Part shown: in pieces, positions 12,101 to 25,400 of the stretch
Layout: each line of letters opens with the position of its first letter
Numbering within the stretch: position 1 is the stretch's first letter
Origin: Polydactylus sextarius
Lineage: Eukaryota; Chordata; Actinopteri; Polynemidae
Direction of reading: 5' to 3'
Length of the DNA stretch: 64,000 nucleotides
Assembly (NCBI GenBank): GCA_016801845.1
Contig: CM028916.1
Span: 15,493,514-15,557,513, forward strand
Position numbers and translations under genes: made by a program
The notes under the pieces: generated by a model
The model's database searches: none
The model's input: the letters and a program-made list of their open reading frames with translations, nothing else
Told to the model about the DNA's origin: nothing

Positions 12101-13624
12101 CATTGATAAGAATCGAATGGGAGTTTATGGAAAGGTAAGAAGAGAGATGCAACACCTGCCTTATATGGAAATTATTTTCACAAAAGGTATAACAAATGAA
12201 TCATCTTGACGTGTTTTTGTTTCTTCTCTACCTTTGTTCAGGCCTATGGAGGATATTTAGCCACATTGCTTTTGAGCTCTGAGGACTTTACCCAGCTGAA
12301 ATGTGGAACAGCGGTCTCACCCATCACAGATTTTGCACTATATGGTATAACTCTCACAAATGATCTGGATATCGGATATTCAGAAGAGTATCAAAAGGTG
12401 GTTGATTTTTCTAAACTTCTTTTTTTTCTTCTTTTTCTTCACCAAACTGCAGCATCTGCATTTTCAGAAAGATACCTCGGTTTGAAGACAGAGTCACGAT
12501 TATACAAGGTGAAGTTTTTAAAACGTCTCTGTCTTAATCCAAATCATACAGCAACATGTTATGCTAAATTGGAGCAGAGGGACATTAGTAAGAAGATGTT
12601 GATAACATGATGGATTTTCCTTCACTCTTTCCGCTAGGGGGTGAATTTAGAGACAAGAGCAGGACAGCTTCAGGAGAAACAGTACTTGATAATTCATCCA
12701 ACTGCTGATGGTAACAGACATTTTCTTTCTAGTTTTTCAAGGAATGAAACACAATCACTTTGACTGCGATTGTTTTCTAATGTGCGTCTCTAATCTTGCT
12801 TTCACCATCACCACCACAGAAAAGGTTCACTTCCAGCACACGGCCAAATTTATCAACCATTTAATCAACAAGAAGGCCAACTACACTTTACAGGTGAGCA
12901 GCAGTCACCAGATCACTGACTGATCAAATGGATCAAACACACATTTGCAGTAAATGTTTAAGAAGAATACAAAAGTGTGAATCAAAAATAATACTGGTCG
13001 CTTTTTGGCTCCTTGGTGGCTGCAAATGTAAGCTATTAAAACAATGCAGATATATTAGCACTTTTTAAGCCAACATGGTGAACATTCAGCAAACATGCTT
13101 GTTTCCTCTCTGTATCCAGGTGTAAAATAACATTAACATTTGTTTGTTGCGTTTCTGCACCAATCCAACAAATTGAATTTTCACTCCCCCTATTTTGGTC
13201 TTGTCAAATACCTTTTCCCAAAGACTGAGCTAAAACAGTTAGCATATAAAACTGTTGTGTTTTTCCTCCCTAAATGTGGATTTTGTCACTGATTTTCATT
13301 ATGATGTTCAGGTGCACACGAGGAAATGAGATGATGAGATTGTTTTATTCACTGCTATTTCTAAGGCAACTGAACTTTCACCTCAATGTTTCAATATACA
13401 CATAGACAGAGTGATTGTTTTTAAGAGAAAATGAAACAATATGAACTTGCTGTATTTAACTTGGTCTATGTTTCCAGATCTACCCAGATGAAGGACACTT
13501 CCTGCACAGTGAAGGGGCCCAGCAGCACCTGAGTCAGTCTCTGGTCAACTTCTTTGAGGAGTGTTTCCGGGTGCCAGAGATACAGACGGACGACGAACAG
13601 GAAGAAGACGAGGACGACAGCTAA
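158..13624 (+). CDS. dpp6: dipeptidyl-peptidase-like protein 6 (Dpp6), 3' part, 23 exons
   Basis: The gene encodes a type II membrane protein of the DPP4 family; mammalian DPP6 is a non-enzymatic auxiliary subunit of Kv4 potassium channels. Exons: 158-252, 359-433, 521-573, 965-1046, 4427-4547, 7947-8101, 8433-8530, 8659-8785, 9287-9325, 9466-9573, 9664-9755, 9853-9900, 10003-10115, 10861-10908, 11015-11113, 11209-11278, 11802-11996, 12080-12134, 12242-12344, 12453-12508, 12638-12710, 12820-12893, 13478-13624. Phases join without a break, giving about 707 residues plus TAA; human DPP6 has about 865, so the cytoplasmic tail, transmembrane helix and start of the propeller are upstream. Visible landmarks are the beta-propeller segment with an EEE...HIAHWWSPDG stretch (exon at 7947) and the C-terminal alpha/beta-hydrolase fold with HPTADEKVHFQH. 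The nucleophile motif reads GKAYGG (Ala at 12242-12244 in place of Ser), while the Asp (12707-12709) and His (13496-13498) positions are kept. The tail is very acidic. DPP6 fits better than DPP10 in the cysteine-rich and MQILKPA segments, although some propeller segments look DPP10-like. It is probably one of the two teleost dpp6 copies; I cannot say which. Confidence 0.9.
1397..1414. repeat. (GT)n microsatellite
   Basis: A run of nine GT units in a dpp6 intron. Confidence 0.9.
1969..1994. repeat. poly(T) tract
   Basis: About 26 consecutive T in a dpp6 intron. It could be the reversed tail of an old retroposed element, but no element body is recognisable beside it. Confidence 0.9.
2193..2237. 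repeat. (TTTC)n plus poly(T) pyrimidine tract
   Basis: Several TTTC units run into about 20 T residues in the same dpp6 intron. Confidence 0.85.
4735..5010 (-). mobile_element. degenerate Tc1/mariner-type DNA transposon fragment
   Basis: On the minus strand, bases about 4861-4945 read as a broken transposase segment containing PDLNPIQHLWDEFNHRL. This matches the PDLNPIEhLWdel block that carries the last part of the DDE catalytic core in Tc1/mariner transposases. An in-frame stop and missing flanks show it is dead. The plus-strand phrase near 4735 (AAAAGTATGAGGACCCC) resembles the end of the common fish element with this transposase. Family name and exact ends are uncertain. Confidence 0.7.
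6114..6137. repeat. poly(A) tract
   Basis: A run of 24 A in a dpp6 intron; a similar run lies at about 5992-6011. Confidence 0.9.
6323..6342. repeat. (GT)n microsatellite
   Basis: About ten GT units inside a dpp6 intron. Confidence 0.9.
8270..8340. repeat. possible dispersed repeat with ACTCAAGTAAAAGTACTT phrase
   Basis: A short intronic stretch contains a CTCAAGTAAAAGTACTTAAT-type phrase that recurs widely in teleost non-coding DNA. No ends, duplication or coding are visible, so this is a weak recognition call. Confidence 0.3.
10597..10635 (+). repeat. inverted repeat, 15-base arms, 9-base loop
   Basis: The left arm 10597-10611 and right arm 10621-10635 are complementary except one position, which would be a G-U pair in a plus-strand transcript. 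A second short pairing (AGCTC at 10582-10586 with GAGCT at 10642-10646) could extend it to a 65-base imperfect hairpin. It lies in the dpp6 intron 10116-10860, transcribed in the sense direction. No known small RNA is recognised. Confidence 0.75.
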
Positions 13625-14835
13625 ACCTACTCCTCTGATCAGAATTCCTCCTCCTCATATCTCCACCCACCCCACAGCCAGCTACTACAGCACAATATGC
13701 AACAGATCTTTCTAACCCATTCAACCTACAACACCTGCCATCCAATCGGATTTAAGCTCTACTCTGAAGCGCAAGAGTCTGCATGTCCACAAGGGAGCGT
13801 CAGCCTCCACCCCCTTTCCTCCTCCTCCTCATCCCTTGCTGAACCCCATTCATAAAGATGTTGAAGTAATCTCAGAAGTGAGCAGTCAAATGTCTCCCTG
13901 CAGTTGGAATAAAAGGACTAGTACTCCCTCTGGTGGACAGATAGAGGACCAATAGAAAAGTCCATTGAGCAGCGTGTCTCCATTCTAAACCGGGTACATG
14001 AATCAAGCACTTTGCAGCACAAAATCTCTCCCTGTGACGATCAAGTTAATCATATTAAGACTTAACTTTTGAAAGGCTGCCAGTTCCTGATGACCTTTGC
14101 CAACCAACTTACTGATTATTGTGTTCATGAGTATGCTACTTGTTTCTCAGAATTTCTCTGTTCAGTGTCTTACAATATTGCCGTGTCTATGAGTGGATGT
14201 CTGGCTGCATCAGTCTTTAGTTGCTTTACAAAACGAGGGCACAACGTTTAACTTGTGTTGTATTCCAAAACAAAAATAAAAATAAATTTAAAAAAAAAGT
14301 GAAAAAAGGTGTCTATATAAAAATGGTATAAAATCACATTTCCCCCTCATATAAACGAGATTAAACTCTTCTTTTAGTCACCGTGCCTTAATGTGGGTGA
14401 GATGTTCATGTTAGGAGCCCACATGACGCTGAAAACGAGTAAACATGGGCAGGCCTCGTCTGAACTGTGCATTCCGTTATCTCGAACATATGATGATGAT
14501 TTCATTTTCTGGAGAGGTGATAGTAAAAGAAAACAAGATATGACGCATTTTATCTAAACGGGGGAAACAAAAAAAACAAACACAAAGAAACAAGTGTAAA
14601 GAATATTTAGTTTGCGAATACAGTTCTTGATATTTACCTTTCAAACTGGCAAGTTTTCATTATTTTGTGAATTTCTTTGACTTGTGTGTTAAATGGCTTG
14701 ACTCTCCCCATGTCACTTCTGTTAGTATTGTCAGTGGTTTCTAGTCAGCTGATGTACAAAGTGTATAAATCTTTTATCGTTTAAGTCTTTATGTTGTATG
14801 TGCAACTTGTATATAAAGCATTTTGAAATGTATCC
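13625..14835 (+). other. dpp6: dpp6 3' untranslated region (extent approximate)
   Basis: Non-coding sequence follows the TAA at 13622-13624. Two overlapping consensus poly(A) signals lie at 14275-14286, and a TATAAA variant lies at 14812-14817. The true end could be about 14.3 kb or about 14.83 kb. Confidence 0.6.
14275..14286 (+). terminator. dpp6: dpp6 polyadenylation signals (two AATAAA in tandem)
   Basis: AATAAA occurs at 14275-14280 and again at 14281-14286, about 650 bases after the dpp6 stop, with A-rich sequence following. It is the best consensus 3'-end signal for this gene. Confidence 0.6.
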
Positions 14836-14879
14836 TTTGTCTTTCTTTTGAGAAGAAGCAAAAACATAACGGAAACGAT

Positions 14880-16421
14880 GTGCCATTGACAAAATTTATT
14901 TCCAGTGTTTCAGGAGTCTGTGCACACCCCTCTCACAATCAAGAGGAACACAGCATTGGTACAAATGGTCCAGCTCAATGAAGTGTTTCCTCCTGCAGTG
15001 ACCTCTCTACACTGAGAAGTACCAAACTGCCCACAACACCCACACACAGGCCTCATGAGCATCATCGTCGTCATCTCACAATACTGTACTTAATCCTGCA
15101 ATCTGATGGAAATGTAAAGCAGCTAAAACATGGCATTTATATGTACATTTAAATTACTTATTTTACAAGGAATATTTAAAATTCAAGTTCTGTTAAAATC
15201 AAAAAAAAAAAAAAAAGAAAAACAGAAGGAGGAGAAAAAAAAAAAGTATAAAACATGTTAAGACCAGAGTGGAATGCCTAAGGAATGGAAGCCCGGCATT
15301 TTGTTACATAACCTGTAGAATGACTGAGTTGACAGTAAAAATGTCATTCACAGTAACATCTTCGTGTATCTCAACAAAGACAATATGGCACCCTTAACAT
15401 TTCATTGTGAGGCACTTCCTATTGTGAAGAAACATGATTTTTTTGTCTGATTAGGTTACCCATTTTCTTCCTCTTTGCAATCTTACTGCCACACTGACAG
15501 ATGTGTGAACCACAGACACTAAAACACAGCATTAACATTTGCATCAGAGGGATGTTGTTCACTGCTCTTTAGCTGGGATGAATAATTACTCACTTTTTTT
15601 TTTTTTTCTGTTTGCATAACTCCAGTGTCTCCTCGTCACCTATGTACCTTTGGAAAAGGCCCCTTTGACAGCAGAGAGCTTGTAAGCAGTCCACACACAG
15701 GCTGTACCAAAAAAAACACAATTCAAGTACACAGAAAAATAGGGATATGTACACTTTAGAATGAAATACAAGCATCTAAAGCTTTTAGTCAGTATTACAG
15801 CAAGCACGTCTGTACATTCTTCATTTGGTTACCGAGAGACTCACTGACTTTGAACATCATAACTTTCTTTACACAAAAATAGTTCCTCTGCAATACTAAA
15901 ATTCTGTACTCTGTACTTTTTTCTACTTTCTAATCATCCTAGAAGTCAGTTCATCCTTAAAGCCACTTAGCTAAACCTTTAAAACAATCTTAACTCAGTG
16001 TTCACACTTTTCTTGCACATACTTCACAGGCCCGTTGTTTTGTGAGCCCGTGAAGTACGTTTATCACAGGTCCTGGTAATCTTCAGCATAACAGGGATTT
16101 GTGTTAGGAGGAAATATTCCTGCAGACCCATCCCAAAGTCATTTGTCACTTAAAAAAAAAAAAAAACAGGAAATCAGAAAGGTATAAACAACATTTTGTT
16201 CCATGCCTTATACATGAGCAAGATCAACAATCCCTGTGTGCAGTAATTCTCTTTTCACAAGCACACGCACAGCACTTACAGACACACACTCTGGACATAT
16301 TTTGTACAACATGCTCATTCACTGACATTGGTCACACAACAGACATTATAATGACAGACTCCCAAGCAAGTACACACCTCACAGACGAAGAACACACAGT
16401 CACACACACGTCCAACACTTC
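14880..16421 (-). other. arhgap21: arhgap21 3' untranslated region
   Basis: This is minus-strand sequence between the arhgap21 stop codon (16422-16424) and a consensus poly(A) signal. It is AT-rich with A runs near 15200 and 16150 and no convincing coding. Together with the dpp6 3' UTR it makes a tail-to-tail junction with only about 50-600 bases between transcript ends. Confidence 0.65.
14895..14900 (-). terminator. arhgap21: arhgap21 polyadenylation signal
   Basis: TTTATT on the plus strand is AATAAA on the minus strand, 1.5 kb after the arhgap21 stop. It is the last such consensus before dpp6 sequence begins. Confidence 0.6.
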
Positions 16422-19400
16422 TCACAGGTACTGATAGAATCGTGAATGAACCACCTGGGAACTGGTGAGTTTATGTGGGTGAGCGGTGGCCGAAAGGCTC
16501 AGGTTTTTACTCTGTGGCACTTCCCCGTTCAACGCTTCAGCTGGACGATGTGGGAGTTCAGAATAAGATGAGGCTCCGAGGTTTTGGGTGTTTGCGCTAC
16601 ACAGTCCCCCCTGCTGTTCGGGAAAGTCCAAGCTGACCTCAGGATTGCTGGTGCGGTGGCGTTCGCGGGCAATCCAGTCCCCGATGGAGAAATCCTGAGA
16701 GCTGCATTTAGGCTTGAGCCGGTCCACGGCTGACAACTCTGACCGGGAGCCTGAACCGATGCCGATCTGCTGCCAGTCTCCCAAAACGGACAACTCTGCA
16801 AAGTCCCCCTGACCACCCATGGTGTGTCTGCGCCTGATGTTCTTCTTCTTACTGCGGCCCTCAGGGGACCGGCTCCTCTGGCTGCCCACACCGAACATAT
16901 CGTCCACAGACATTCGCAGACGGACCTTCAGTCGATCGGTGATCTTCAGCCTCCACGCAGGTTCTGCCTTATCCAGCTCGCTGCGAGAGGTGGAGCTCAG
17001 GCTGCCGGTTGAACGGCCTTTAGCTGATCCCAAAACACGCGATAATCTGTTGGAATCTTTATCACTCCTGACTCCTTCCAGCGACGACTCGCTGTCAGTT
17101 TTCTGTTGGGCAGCTTTCTTTCTGGAGAGTGTGTCACATTCGATGAGTCTGTGGGAGGGAAGAGGTCGTGGAGCTTCTTGCACTTCTCTCTGATCAGCTC
17201 TCCCAACAGTAAACACAGACAGGTCGCTCTCACTGTCCGTCTCCATTGCTCGTCCCTCACTGATGAGTTCACTTCTCTCGTCGTCTGCGTCGTCTCCGCC
17301 ACGGCTCTCGGACACAGACTGAACTTCGGGACTGAGCGTGCTGAGCTCAGCCCCGGTCAGGAACGTCATAGACGAGGTGGTGGAGTAGTCTGAGGTGATG
17401 GAGCAAACCTCTGCTCCCAGCCCGCTGGCGCCTGCCTCTGTGAACCCGTGAGCCATTGCCCTGCCGCGCCTCATTCTGGGCACCGAAGCCTGAGAGCTGG
17501 TGCTGTTCATCGTACCGAGGTCAGACACTGTGTCGTCGTAGTTGGAGGGAGGGTCTGACAGAGAGGACTGGTGAGCCATCGGCATGCGGTAGCTGAGGTT
17601 TGGGGAGTGGGGGGTTGAGGCGTAGGGGGAGCTGGTCGGAAGGGTGGAGGAGATGTGTTCTGGAGGCAGGGAGGGAGAGGCCTGCAACATCAGGCTGCTG
17701 GAGAGAGAGTCTTTCCTGTTGGTTTGGTCCAGCTGTTCCTCCGAGCTGTTTCTGTGCTTCTCTTTCTCACTGGTATCATCCGTCTCCTCCTCCTCCTCCT
17801 CCTCCTCCTCCTCGGTCCGGCTGTCTGGGGACCACAGAGGCTGCTGCTGGCTCTCCTCTGGGAGCTCTTTCTTAGGGAACACAGCGTCCAGGTCGTCGTC
17901 TGAACTGCTGGGTTGAGCTTTGTCCTTGGGCTTCTTACGTTTACGGCTGACAAAGAAGGAGGAGCGCAGCATCTCTCTGCTACACTGATCCTTCCCTGAC
18001 CCCCACAAGCCCTGCAGAGACCAAACAACATCAGGTTTAGAAAGACTAATCAATGCAAAGAGGAGGAACTGAAGATCAGCAATGACAGAGAGGAATGAAG
18101 GATTCGCGTGCGATTCACTGAAACAAGACGAGGACATTACCTTTGATTTGGAGGAGTCACTACATGCTGAATCTGCATTAAAGAGAGGAGAGTGATTAGA
18201 AAGTCTGCCGGCTGTTTGATTCTCTGCAAACAGTCAACAAGATACAGAAAGAGAAGAGGCAGATTTAAAAGTTTGTTCACAGTGAAACTGACAGACACAA
18301 TGAGTTTAATGAGAGTAATGAGAGCAGCTTGGTGACGGCAGATGAAACTTTCTGCTCAAGAGAGAGAAAAAGTGGACGACAAGTAACCACATGAAGCAGT
18401 TTTATGGAAAAGTGGACAAAGCAGTACAAGAGGCCTTGAGGTGTAAGATGAGAAGAAAGGACGTGAAAACCCAGCGGTAAAAACCAAGACACAAAAAAAA
18501 GCAGCTCATGCTCATGTGTTGATGGAACGACGGCACATCACGGACAAAAACGCCAGTCACAGAGCATTACATGTAGCCACCAACCAGCTGTAGGCATTCT
18601 ATCCCAAACTCAAAGACGTCACAGAGGAGAGGGAGTGATGACTGACTGAGAGGGGCCTGAGCTGAACAGATCAGTGAGTGTGTCGTGGTAGTAACAGCTG
18701 GCGCAGGCAAGCCTCAGTGTAACAGACAAATAGCTCTTACTCCAAGCTACATATAATCCTGTGGCGCCCTTAAACATGTAGCCCATGTCATTCTCAGCAA
18801 CATAAAAAGGCAAAACAAAGAGTTCACAAAACGATCTTTTCTCACTGTACAAAAGAAGAAAACACGCAAACTACTGCAGCTACTAAAATAAGCAGACTAA
18901 AAACCCTTTTCGACCAAATACTTGCAGGAACTATGGAACCACAGGAACTAAATTCAGGAAGTCAAAGGCCTGAAGAGCTGTGAAGATTGATTGAAACTGA
19001 TTATCGATTACAATATGACAGCAGAGTCTGTGGTTAAAAAAATCCATGTAGGAGGAAATAACATTATGCTGAGTCATTATGTTCTTTATATATTCTGTCT
19101 CTAATATTTTTTAACAGATGTGATGTGAGCGGATGAGGATATGAACCACCTGTTCTGAAATTAGATGATAAGCTGTTCAGTGGTTATGTATTTCCGTGAT
19201 AACAGTAAACAACAAAATTTAATTTTTGACTTGTCAGGAAGCCAACAACATCACTGTATTTATTTTTAATGCCAGATACGACAAGAAATATCAAACCCTC
19301 ACCATAATGCTGTTATAAATAGGATCCAGTTTCCTTACTGTGTAAATGTAGGTAACGTAACATTGGAAACTCAGAAAGTTCCAACTACTTGGAATAGATT

Positions 19401-22400
19401 TCTTTTGACAATGGCTCCTCTGATCAAATCACAGGTACATTTCCTGAGATGGTTCCTGGGCTCCTGACAGAGTTCCTGCAGTGGAAATGGGCTACTCATG
19501 ATCTAATTTAGGTTCAAAATTTGTGTTTTAATAATGTGTCACTGTGGTTGTGTGGAGGAGACTGTGAGGGACGTGTTAGTGATTGATGCAGGCGTTGTAC
19601 ATTATGTAAGAGTAGGAGATGAGGTTTGTCTGTAATCGACAATGTGATGTTTTACATGTTAAATGATGACAACGATTTCGAAATAACGACATCACGGACA
19701 ACAAATCAAATGAAAAGGCACAAGAAGAGGCACCTGAAACAAACAAACAAACAAAAAATACCTGTCACGACAAATACTAGCACAGCTTTCTGTTTGGAGC
19801 CCTGACCACCACTGTATGTACCTCTGCATCAGTCACTACATACTAGTCAGTCTGGGACGTGGTTGTTTGTGTGGGTTTGCTGTTGTGTAAACGCATGTGT
19901 GCTGGGGAACATCCAGCTCAGTCCCACCACTACGACCCCACCCTCAGACATCATGACACATTATGCCACATGACCGGGAGAGAACCTGAGGTTGACCGTA
20001 CCATGCTACTTGTCCTTGCGATCAGCTTTAGAGACAACAAGAGACAGCAGAAGGGCTTTCAGAGAAAGTACAGCAGCATCGCTCTGTATCCCCTCAATTT
20101 AGGGTATTGGTTTAAATATGAGACGTGCACACCACAGGAATAATGACAAACATCGACTTCTCTTTCTTTCTTTTTTATCTTTTTTCCTCCTTTCGCCCAA
20201 ATTTAAAAGAGCTGCGGGTTTCTGCAGACTAGGCAGCTACACTGGGCACAACACTCGTCCTTCTTCCTACAGTCCCAGCTGTCCATCACTGACAAAACAG
20301 AGTCCATCAGTGACATCATCGAGTGATAGACGCCGCCCACTTGGCCTGTGTCAAGATTGGGTAATGTGTGAGTGCTGGACAGGGATAAGGGAGAAAAACA
20401 ACACACTACACACAAAAGGGCAGAGGTCAGAAGGGTTAAAACTTCCATCGTTTCTTTTTGTTTGTTAGATTTTCTTTGGGTAAGAACATGCCGGGATTAT
20501 GTGAGAGACGAGGAGGAGGGGAAGAAAAGAACTGAAAGAAAAGGAGTCGTCGTCTCAACACAAGTAAAGCACAGGGAGAAAAAGAAAAAAAACGACTCGA
20601 GCAAGAGAAAACAAAGAGTAAAGCAAAGAAATGAAGAAATATAAAAGTTGAGGATAATTTTTTTTTTTTTATCTCTTTGGGCAAAAAAAAAAAAAACAAA
20701 AAAAAAAAACAACTAAATGAAAAAAAAACCAAAAACAGACTTTTATCCAAAAACAGATAAATCAATAAAAACAGCTCAACATACAGCAAGGTGTTTTTCA
20801 ACAATTTTCCAATAGTTAAAAACGTAGTGATTGAAAAAGTATTGAAAAAGCTTGCTTTAACAGAAACACAAATAAAAATTTTGCTTGACCTGTTTTAGAG
20901 CAAAGCATTTAAAAAATAAATTAAGAAAAACAGACATGATGCTCCTCATCGTAGCATAAATGACTGAGACACAACTAACATTAAATCTTACAGTCTTAAA
21001 CAACATCATTCTCATTTTAATCTACCACGATAATAACAATGTAATACAGTATTGCTGACATGGTAACATTTTTTTTTTGATATGGTGATGGTGGAGCTCT
21101 GAGGCCTGAAAGAAAAATCTCAGTGAGTTACCTGAGACTTCGCCTGGTGACGGTGCCGTCCGCCCAATGTTGGAGAGCAGGTGGTCGATATTGGGCACAG
21201 GCTGAGACTGCACTGTGCTTTCCTGCTCAGCTGTAGTCTGGAGCCACAGACGGACAAAGAACCAAAAAGAAAATGAAAGAAATTAACGCAACACTTGAAT
21301 TATGGAAGAAAAAAATAGAAGAGCCTCAAATATGATACAAATTTAATTTTATATAAAGCTGAATTAACTCATAGATTAAATGATTTAGCTCTGTAATGAG
21401 GCATCGCCAGTGACTTGTGTAGTTATGTGTAGTTATTAAATGTGTCTGTCTGGAATCAGTTAATAAACACAAGCTACATCTCTCACATTACACATTAGAA
21501 AACAGTATCCATATGAAAATACTTACTAGTGCGGCTTTGAGTGTCCACATACATAAAATAAACAGATAAATAAAGTGTAGGGAGTAGGGAGAAAGTAGAA
21601 GAAAACTGATTGCCACATACAACAGGGTCCTCATCACCGTCGTCAGTGAAGAACCAGTCGTATTGCTGGATAAGGTTCTCAACTATCTTGCACTGGTCCG
21701 GCATGTGGTTGACCATGTTGGTCATGTTGTCCTCAGAGGTTCTGACCAGCGTTGGACCAAAAACTATGGCCAGGTTACGAGGCTCCATCTATAAAGATAA
21801 GGTTAAAGCAACTTAGGTGGTTTGTAATGAGAGTTGAATAATGACACTGAGACTGATGATTAACTGTCATACCTTATTCTTTTCACAGTTGTCAGAAACC
21901 TTCTTCAGGTGAGCACAGAGAAATTTCAGAGTCTCTAAGTGATGATCAGGTAATTCATGGATCTGCAACAATTGACAATAATGACAAGTGTTTCAAAGTT
22001 AATGTTGTGTTTAACTGTAATGGTGATGAAGGAACTGCTTCTCATAAAAGACTTTTACTCACCAGTCTCTTGAGCTCCTTTAATCTCTCCACTGAGTCTT
22101 CTGTTCTGTTGGCTTCAATAAAATCAGCATACTTTTCTATGGAATCAAACAAAGCATTTTTACCATAATGATAATTCTTGATTCTAGTTTATTCTGATGA
22201 GAACATTTTTCAAAAACATTAAGAACCCACCGTTTGTAAACAAAGGTTCCGGAAGTTTTCGGAAAAAGGACTTCAGTAAACTACTGATGACGTTAAGGTC
22301 CCGCCATTTCTGCAGAGAAGCCAAGGATCAAGACAACATTACGTTTAAACGCTATAAATCACTTACTGTAGATAGGTGGTGTCAGTCAATAAAGCAGTGC

Positions 22401-25400
22401 ACTCTACTGTGCAACCCAACCGTCAGTCACTCACGTCTTCCTGGATGTCGATGTCAGTCATGCCTTTGCTGTTGAGCTCCTCCTGCATGCTGGAGATGGC
22501 AGCATTGTTCCCAGGGACCCTGTAGATCCCTGTGTACTCCAGACCTCGCTCCTCCACCACCTTACAGCACACCTCCACGATCAGGGGAACAAACTGCAAA
22601 GCACAAGGGGGAGGCAGATATAACAAATCGACGTGGATAAGGCCTGGCAGGAGTACAATTATGTGTCATACACATAGGTGTCTGCAAAACAAGCTACACA
22701 AGCAAGAACATTTCATGCCAAAAAAAAAATAAAAATAAATAAAAATCAGTATTTCATATATTTGGAAACAAAATATTACGTGCATCATCTGAATTTTAAA
22801 CTGCACATCATCTTCTATAAAAGACATGAACAGATATCGAGACTCACCCTGTTGGTCTGTGCAGGTGGACAGTCATCAAGCCTCACCCCGAACGTGACCC
22901 CAGCTGGAGTCTTTTTCTCAAAGGGCTTCCTCATGATCCCTGCGATGCCAATTTTCCAAGCTGCTCTGTCCCTCGGTGGACTGGAGTCATCTGACAGGGT
23001 ACATGGATATACATATATATAAATCAACCAGATGGGATTAGAAATGCCCTTTAACCGCACCAGAAGGAGTTGGTGTCTACCTTTCAGTGCCCTCCGCTCT
23101 TCTCCTGTTTTAGGTGAATGAGGACTGTGGATCTTGCCGTCTGCTTTGCCTCCCAGGAAGGCTTGTTTGATGCTGAGGGACTGACGGGAGGTTTTGGGTG
23201 AAGGTTCAGACCTGCTGCTTGGCGCACTAATCCACACAAATTGCAAAAACAGAGAGAAATATCAACAATAAGTTGTTTTCCAATTAAACTGTGCAGCTGC
23301 ATGGTTGGGTACTGTGGATGAATCCCAGGGACAGTGTGGAGTCCTCGTACCTCATCATGTTATATTCTTTGATCTTTCGACTGATCAGGTCCTGGCTTGT
23401 TACAGCTGCATCCTGTAATGACAGAAAAAATGTTAGAAAAGACATCAAACAAAGTTTGAACTATTTTCTAATGTGAATGGAAAAATATTATTTGATGCTG
23501 GTTCTCAAACTCAAACTCAAAATTCTTGACTGAGCCTTTCAAGTCAAACATTTCTGAATGGAAAGTCAGTTCTCTGACAGACTGACTGACATCAGGCTGG
23601 GACCAGTCCCAAAAAATAAAAACAGAAGCCAAACTGCAGACAATGAGTGTACAAATGACACCAGTTTGCCTTCAGGGTCAGGTGTCCAGCTACATTCTGA
23701 ACCCGAAAGAGAAAATATCCAAAGTCTGCTACTAAAGCCTAAACTCACAGCAACAACTGACCATAAGAGGTCTACACTGTGATTATACTCCAGTAAAATA
23801 TGAAACTCATAAATACATACAGAGATCCTACAAGGAGCCTTCCATTTAAATATACTGTATGGTCGTTTTTTTAATGTTATTGAATGTGATTAGAAAAGCC
23901 CTCTATCCAAAGGGGACCACATGCTTTGTGTTGATAATATTATAGATCAGTTTCACTATAACAAGTGTCTTAACATTAACCACAAAGTCCCTCTACTTTT
24001 TCCCAAAACATTTCTAATTCTACCTAATCATGCTCTGCCAGACTTCCATCTCAGATACTAGAATGGTTATTGCCTTCACACCCCAAAGACGTGCCACCTG
24101 CTGTTTTGTTTGTTCGAGTAGAACAAGTTTCCAGTGACACCTTATTTTAGCTTTTGTTAGGCATTTTATAAATGAGAGCTGTAATCCTCTCCGTCTCACT
24201 GTCACATTCATTGTATTTCATTCAAAAACAGACTTTGGTTCCCTTTGTTGGTAACCTGATGGGTGTGCCTCTAGTGAACTACAGTGAAGTCTGGTTGAAA
24301 CCTGCTTTCTTTTCCTGTGAAGAAACTAACCACAAATGCTACGTTGCGCTCCGACGACATTTTACTGGATGGAATGAGTCGATGCGCTTTTCAAATATTA
24401 GGACGTCTGACAAATGTCTTTAAATTTCTCCAGACTATCGGAGCCAGAGGTCAGCTGGAGGTGACGTACAGTGGTAATCTTGGCTACGTGGTTAAGGACA
24501 CGACACCAGTCTCACGAAAACACACCTCTTCGTCTGGGTTACTGTTTTCCTGAATGAATTTGATCCAAGACAGCATGTCATCCCTCCCTTCTGCCTGGAA
24601 CAGATACTCGCAGTCTGAGGTGGTTAATCGCAGCACGTTCTTGCGTCTCGTATCGCTGTAGGAGATGTCGATCAGACAGGCTTTGATGCTTATTCGTAGT
24701 GGGTCATCCTCTAATTGTGGGGAAGTGTGAGACAGCGCATCCTTCCTGTCTTTGTAGAGGGCCAGGGTGTGACCTTGTAAAACACCGTACATCTGCTTCC
24801 ACGATCTCATTCCTCCACTAACGCGCTACAGAGACGGAGAGACGAGGAGAAAAGCTTAAACATCAAAACCACAGTGATATGTCTAACTGTTAAATGAAGC
24901 CATGAGTGTATATGCAAACCTTATTTTTATCTGTACTGAGCTGCCTGAAGTTGAGGAACCCTTCTTTGGAAGAATCGGTAAAGATATCTGAAGAAGAATC
25001 CCTGCGGGATCCAGAATCCCCAGATGATTTATGTCCATCGAAAGCCTGCAAGAGTGAATATGTGACATTTCTGGTATTAACAGCCGATAGTACAGTGTGA
25101 AATCAAAAGTGGGGAGACAAACACGACATGCAATACTATCACCTTTCCATGATCAGCAGGAAATCTTGAACTCTAATACATTCCCATAAAACACTTCCCA
25201 AGAAGTGGTTGAAGGTAAACTGAGATTTGTTAATAAAATATGGTTAAATATTAATATATACAGCTGGCTGTCCTCCAGGCTCTACATTTAAGGCTGTCTT
25301 CTGCATTTGTTGCATAAATAGGTCTTACACTCATTCTTTTGGAATGACTTTTGGAATATATTGTAACATTGGCAGTGACTTCAGCTCCATAATGTCACAA

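Noticed and set aside
158..13624. Assignment of the first gene to DPP10
   Set aside because: Some propeller segments resemble DPP10, but the cysteine-rich segment, the MQILKPA block, SPITDF and HPTADEK fit DPP6 better.
16819..17393. Overlapping plus-strand frames of 95-124 codons
   Set aside because: They are shadows of the last arhgap21 exon on the other strand, whose frame matches the known protein throughout.
20497..20804. Frames rich in Phe and Lys
   Set aside because: They are products of A/T homopolymer tracts.
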